A stretch of DNA of 64,000 bases from Hydromicrobium sp964517765. Lineage in GTDB: Bacteria; Actinomycetota; Humimicrobiia; Humimicrobiales; Humimicrobiaceae. The stretch covers positions 1-64,000 of the forward strand of contig CAZFEN010000002.1 in NCBI GenBank assembly GCA_964517765.1, written 5' to 3'. The translations under genes were made by a program, and so were the position numbers. Position 1 is the first letter of the stretch, and every line of letters begins with the position of its first letter. Shown one piece after another: positions 60,610 through 64,000 of the stretch. Below the pieces are notes generated by a model that saw nothing but the letters and a program-made list of their open reading frames with translations, did not search any database and had not been told where the DNA came from.

Positions 60610-60622
60610 CTGATATTATCAG
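60610..60622. promoter_or_regulatory. Palindrome upstream of tyrA
   Basis: CTGATA-T-TATCAG, a perfect dyad 27-39 bases upstream of the tyrA start, in position to be an operator. No regulator can be named. Confidence 0.3.
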
Positions 60623-60778
60623 AAGTTTATAGAAATATTTTAATACTATATAAAATTTATCATATTTTGTGAATAACAATTTAATTGGTATTATTTATTT
60701 TACTATAGTTTTTATTTTTATTAATTAAAAAAAATATATTAATTTTCTGAAATCTTGTGAATTTTTCTACTTAATCTA

Positions 60779-60807
60779 TTGACAACATTTTTCAATTTTG
60801 ATATCTT
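60779..60807 (+). promoter_or_regulatory. Predicted promoter of the candidate small RNA
   Basis: A perfect TTGACA (60779-60784), a 17-base spacer and TATCTT (60802-60807). Transcription would start near 60814 and run away from tyrA. No plus-strand gene lies downstream. Confidence 0.6.
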
Positions 60808-60813
60808 TTTATC

Positions 60814-60981
60814 ATCCAGGAAGAGGAGGCAACTTTTAAATATAACTGATATTTATTTTCGAAAGAGAGTAAGTGAGAGGTTAATAATTTGAAAAGTCCC
60901 TGAGAAAAGTTCCCGGATATGCCCCGAGATGTTTAGTAGTCTAATGCGCTAGCTATGACAAAAGATAACTCGGGGTTTTTT
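60814..60981 (+). ncRNA. Candidate stand-alone structured small RNA (about 170 bases)
   Basis: Bounded by the promoter at 60779-60807 and an intrinsic terminator (60922-60981). Inside are a TAAATAT/ATATTTA hairpin (about 60838-60856), long-range pairing potential between ACTTTT (about 60832-60837) and AAAAGT (about 60892-60897), and a near repeat GAAAAGTCCC / GAAAAGTTCCC just before the terminator stem. An SD-like AGAGGAGG occurs at 60822-60829, but no open reading frame follows. It does not match the conserved cores of tmRNA, SRP RNA or the common riboswitches that I know. Its neighbours are both on the other strand, so it is not a leader. Confidence 0.5.
60922..60981 (+). terminator. Intrinsic terminator of the candidate small RNA
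   Basis: The stem CCCCGAG (60922-60928) with CTCGGGG (60969-60975) encloses a 40-base loop that can fold further, and is followed by six T. It is the only G/C-rich element in the region. Confidence 0.75.
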
Positions 60982-61019
60982 AATGGAAAAAATGTTACTG
61001 ACAACCGGAGCTATTTATT

Positions 61020-61766
61020 TTATGCCTCTTTTATTTCAACTTCGCTTTTCCTGGGTCTTAAAATGTAAATAATGGCAATACTTATTCCGGCAAAAATAAA
61101 CAACATTACTTCAGACAGAAAAATTCCAAATCTATAATTTATATAAATTGCTACAAAATCTATTATCATATGATATAGTATCGAAACTAAAATAAAATAA
61201 TATTTTCTCTTCAGGAAAGCATACATAACCAGAACAGAAAGAGAAATCTGGATAGCAATGGTTAAAATTCTTTCCAGTGCACCGACGAGCGGCAAATACC
61301 AGGCAATATCGGCTACTTGCTGCAATAAATCTGCAGGTAAGATACCTGGAAATAGTCTGTAAATAATAAAGTTGACCAGAACCGAAATACCGACAAAAAT
61401 CATGGATTCTCCCCCGCCGCCATGCCCTATTCCATACATTACTGCTTTTTCATAGCTTCTCGATTTTATAATAAACCCAAATGCCAGTGCTCTTACTCCT
61501 TCTTCGAAAATCCCTGCAGTAAACGACGCAAATAAACCAGCCAGCATAAGAGCCATAACCCCGGTAAAATTACGCCCGATATATAAGGAAAAAATATTGT
61601 TAAGCGGTATTCTACAAAGCGAAACAAGAAATAGAAGAATTCCAAGAAAAAACAATGCCCAGGAAACCTTATATTTTTTCCACATATAGAATGCGAGTAT
61701 TACTGGCACGCCTATTTCTATCGCAATAGAAACTATATAAGAAATGTTGATAAGTATATCATCCAC
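61020..61766 (-). CDS. YhfC-family intramembrane protease-like protein
   Basis: A 248 aa membrane protein with about seven hydrophobic segments. The conserved polar motifs EEGVRA, GHGGGGESMIF and HMIIDF lie within or next to membrane helices, as in YhfC (DUF2324), related to CPBP/Abi-type putative metalloproteases with Glu/His metal ligands. The substrate is unknown. It ends with an acidic and basic cytoplasmic tail. It lies 36 bases downstream of the c-di-GMP protein gene on the same strand, so the two may be co-transcribed. Confidence 0.85.
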   Translation of the reverse strand: MDDILINISYIVSIAIEIGVPVILAFYMWKKYKVSWALFFLGILLFLVSLCRIPLNNIFSLYIGRNFTGVMALMLAGLFASFTAGIFEEGVRALAFGFIIKSRSYEKAVMYGIGHGGGGESMIFVGISVLVNFIIYRLFPGILPADLLQQVADIAWYLPLVGALERILTIAIQISLSVLVMYAFLKRKYYFILVSILYHMIIDFVAIYINYRFGIFLSEVMLFIFAGISIAIIYILRPRKSEVEIKEA

Positions 61767-61802
61767 TTTTTGACCTCACCTGGTCAAATAACGATACTAC
61801 TT

Positions 61803-63818
61803 CTATAAGCTGCTCAGTATCTGTAGAAAAATATTTATTAGATTAGGATCAAATTGAGTTCCGGCATATCTTTCAAGCTCTTCCATTGCTTTTTTCTTAC
61901 TGATTGCTTTCCGATAACACCGGTCATGGGTCATCACATCATATGAGTCTACTATCGATATTATCCTCGATACCAATGGAATCTCTTTACCCTTTAGTCC
62001 ACGCGGGTAACCGGTCCCATCCCACCATTCATGATGCGATAAGACTGCATCTGCAATAGGTACTAATTGCGGAGATGACGCAGTAATATTAAAGCCGATT
62101 TCAGGATGCCTTTTTACGATCCCCCATTCTTTTCTTGTCAATTTTCCTTTTTTCATGAGAATATCATCAGGTATAGCTATTTTCCCAATATCATGCAGAG
62201 CCGAAAGTAATATTAATTCATTTAATTTATTTTCCGTAAGTTTTAAAGATTGACCAAGGACCAATGCCATATCCTTCAATCGTAATGCATGCTCTTCGGT
62301 TTCATAACTTTTTTCCTGAAGCGTTCTTTCAAGTGATGAAATTATAGAACTGGATATACTTCTTCTTTCCAGCAATTTCCTTCGGTACATCCAGTCTTCA
62401 GCTTCTTTTACAGTCATCCTGATATCATAATTGCAGTTCTTTTTTGTAGAGGTTCCCAGAGATATGCTTACGGGTATCTTTTGGTCACCGGTTTTAAAAC
62501 ACACATCTCTTATCCTATTTAATATTTCTTCCGCATCATCTTCGGTAGTTTTAGGTAGCAGTATAGAAAATTCGTCTCCACCCCATCTTGCGATTATATC
62601 TTCTTCCCTGCAGCAGCTTTTTATTATCCTGGCTATCTTTTTTAATAATTTATCCCCTTCTCTATGACCAAAAGTATCATTTATAACCTTTAAACTATTT
62701 ACATCCCCCATTATGATACTTAAAGGAAACTGCCTCTTGGTATTAAGTCTTTTGATTTCTTCTTCAAAATACGCACGGTTATACAAGCCGGTCAGTTTAT
62801 CCTTCATAGACAGATATTTGATTTCTTTTTCAGTTTCTTTACGTTCCAGAGCATTGGCAAGAATCTCCCCCAATAATTTTAAAAGAGTTATATCATTTTT
62901 TGTCCATATTGTCTTAGTTTTTATTGACTCGAATCCAAGGAATCCGGTAAGGACACTGCCACAAATAATTGGAATTGCTATAATTGATTTTATTCTCTGT
63001 GATCCAAGAAACTTTTTTTCTTTCTTTTCTTCAGGTCTGAGTTTAGAAACATCCTGGATATAAACCGGTTCGAAATATTCCAGCTTTTTTAAACACCATG
63101 ACATTTTTTTGACACTTATCTCTTCAAGTTTTTTTATTCTCGATTTAAAATCTTCGGCACACCACTCATGAGTTTTTTTAATCATTGATCTATTGTCATT
63201 GAATAAATATATATAACTTCTGTCAGATCCGGTAAACTTTCCAACTTCTTTAAGCGTATAATTCATTCCATCATCCATTTCATCCGGTAAAAGTTTTATG
63301 AATTTTGTTGACAATGTGGTAACAAGACTTTCAAATTTTATTCTGAAATTCAGTGATTTATTTATCTTCGTTTGTTTTGTAATATCCCTTAGCACGATTA
63401 CTTTACCTATAAGTTTTCTCTTACGATAAGTGATGGGACTTATTATCATATTATAATACTTTATTTCATCCTTATCCCTGATAGTTATGTCTGTTTTTAA
63501 TTCGGGATTTTCAATTTCATTATTTAAATAATCATAATAATCTGTCAATATATCGGTTATGTGTTTTCCAATAAAATCTTTATTATGGTATTTAAACATA
63601 TTCCGGGCCGATGGATTTAGATATAACATTCGATTTCCATTATCCAGAACAATAATGAAATCTCTTATACTATTAAAAATGGTCTCCCACGCAGTAGCCA
63701 TTAACAATCCTATCCTAAAACCCGGAGTTTTTTTATTTCTCAGAAGCAAATAGATGGCTATTAAAGCAACGATTCCAAAAAATAATATGGTGATGTGTAG
63801 CGAATACCGCAAATTCAT
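61803..63818 (-). CDS. PAS-GAF-GGDEF-HD-GYP cyclic-di-GMP signalling protein
   Basis: A 671 aa protein with an N-terminal transmembrane helix (about 7-27), PAS (about 45-150), GAF (about 165-325), GGDEF (about 335-490) and HD-GYP (about 495-665) domains. The cyclase motif RWGGDEF is intact and is preceded, five residues upstream, by an RxxD inhibitory site (REED). The hydrolase part keeps HDIGK, HPEIG, SHHEWWDGTGYPRGL and IVDSYDVMT. It could therefore make and break c-di-GMP, depending on signals read by PAS and GAF. The upstream 182 bases to the window end are A/T-rich with no visible gene. Confidence 0.94.
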   Translation of the reverse strand: MNLRYSLHITILFFGIVALIAIYLLLRNKKTPGFRIGLLMATAWETIFNSIRDFIIVLDNGNRMLYLNPSARNMFKYHNKDFIGKHITDILTDYYDYLNNEIENPELKTDITIRDKDEIKYYNMIISPITYRKRKLIGKVIVLRDITKQTKINKSLNFRIKFESLVTTLSTKFIKLLPDEMDDGMNYTLKEVGKFTGSDRSYIYLFNDNRSMIKKTHEWCAEDFKSRIKKLEEISVKKMSWCLKKLEYFEPVYIQDVSKLRPEEKKEKKFLGSQRIKSIIAIPIICGSVLTGFLGFESIKTKTIWTKNDITLLKLLGEILANALERKETEKEIKYLSMKDKLTGLYNRAYFEEEIKRLNTKRQFPLSIIMGDVNSLKVINDTFGHREGDKLLKKIARIIKSCCREEDIIARWGGDEFSILLPKTTEDDAEEILNRIRDVCFKTGDQKIPVSISLGTSTKKNCNYDIRMTVKEAEDWMYRRKLLERRSISSSIISSLERTLQEKSYETEEHALRLKDMALVLGQSLKLTENKLNELILLSALHDIGKIAIPDDILMKKGKLTRKEWGIVKRHPEIGFNITASSPQLVPIADAVLSHHEWWDGTGYPRGLKGKEIPLVSRIISIVDSYDVMTHDRCYRKAISKKKAMEELERYAGTQFDPNLINIFLQILSSL

Positions 63819-64000
63819 AACTATATATTTTATTCCTTATATTATTACATATTCATTAATATTTAATGCCAAAGTTTTACGTGTATATTTATTATATATT
63901 ATTATTAATTTGTATTATAAGATAATAAGTTAATATATTATCATATGTTTATATTAAATTACAAATATTTTTATAGTTAATATTTAATCATGCAATTAGT

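Larger units (their letters stand above)
60584..61019. other. 436-base intergenic region: tyrA promoter side and candidate small RNA
   Basis: The left part (60584-60770) is nearly pure A/T and should hold the minus-strand promoter of tyrA; I see only a 13-base palindrome there (60610-60622). The right part holds a plus-strand promoter, a structured stretch of higher G+C and a terminator, described separately. No reading frame of note is present. Confidence 0.6.

Noticed and set aside
60847..60863. CTGAT followed by CGAAA within the candidate small RNA, resembling a hammerhead ribozyme core
   Set aside because: The essential CUGAUGA box is not complete and no three-stem arrangement can be drawn.
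60922..60975. A seven-pair stem enclosing about 40 bases, resembling a tRNA acceptor stem
   Set aside because: Only 54 bases long, with no D, anticodon or T arm; the T-run makes it a terminator.
1..64000. CRISPR arrays, insertion sequences, prophage or integrative elements
   Set aside because: No spaced repeat series, transposase, integrase or phage-like genes were seen; the gene content is housekeeping throughout.

Overview
This 64 kb window looks like a chromosomal core region of a bacterium with AT-rich DNA. Codon use favours A/T endings, and intergenic DNA is almost pure A/T apart from hairpins and promoters. I see no insertion sequence, prophage, CRISPR array or rRNA gene. Gene order points to a deep-branching, AT-rich relative of the Actinobacteria, which is an inference. 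The arginine genes run argC-J-B-D-F-R-G-H, the mycobacterial order. On the minus strand, a GarA-like FHA protein, an FtsR-like MerR regulator, a DUF151 bifunctional nuclease and a second MerR regulator occur in the same order as Rv1827-Rv1830 of Mycobacterium tuberculosis, although other genes are inserted between them. SpoVS, RNase Y and a YneA-like SOS division inhibitor add a Firmicutes-like flavour.

Layout. Positions 1-9000 (+) hold the end of a tRNA-Gly gene, a threonyl-tRNA synthetase without a TGS domain, an uncharacterised radical SAM protein, infC-rpmI-rplT-pheS-pheT behind an attenuator-type leader, and a metallo-beta-lactamase-fold protein. Positions 9000-15200 (+) hold a MacAB-type efflux system with a two-component system and a small membrane protein. 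Positions 15200-17500 hold a flavin reductase-like protein and an apolipoprotein N-acyltransferase homologue with altered catalytic residues. Positions 17600-28600 (+) hold the complete arginine operon and a U32 peptidase-family protein. A class A penicillin-binding protein with four PASTA repeats lies on the minus strand at 28647-31460. Positions 31700-42550 (+) hold tyrS, hypA, rny with a terminator-containing leader, a GHKL ATPase, spoVS, miaB, miaA, dapF, an LL-diaminopimelate aminotransferase gene and hflX.

Positions 42565-44850 form an SOS locus. lexA (-) and a YneA-like gene (+) both have LexA boxes over their promoters, and they flank ilvC, whose cofactor loop suggests use of NADH. 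Positions 44950-46600 hold dut, a hexapeptide acyltransferase and a nuclease-fold-like protein. Positions 46640-52370 (-) carry the actinobacteria-like MerR/DUF151/MerR/FHA cluster with hpt, a DUF3048 lipoprotein, a D,D-carboxypeptidase and tRNA-Pro. Positions 52430-60580 (-) form a long housekeeping run: tyrA, aroA, cmk, plsC, ispH, a radical SAM/DUF512 protein, der and gpsA. Positions 60584-61019 contain a candidate stand-alone small RNA on the plus strand. Positions 61020-63820 (-) hold a YhfC-type membrane protease and a PAS-GAF-GGDEF-HD-GYP protein.

The strongest leads are the SOS/YneA locus with its two validating LexA-box promoters, the candidate small RNA at about 60814-60981, the structured leaders of infC and rny, the RNase Y-GHKL ATPase-SpoVS gene trio, the Lnt homologue lacking its catalytic lysine, and the predicted NADH-type IlvC.
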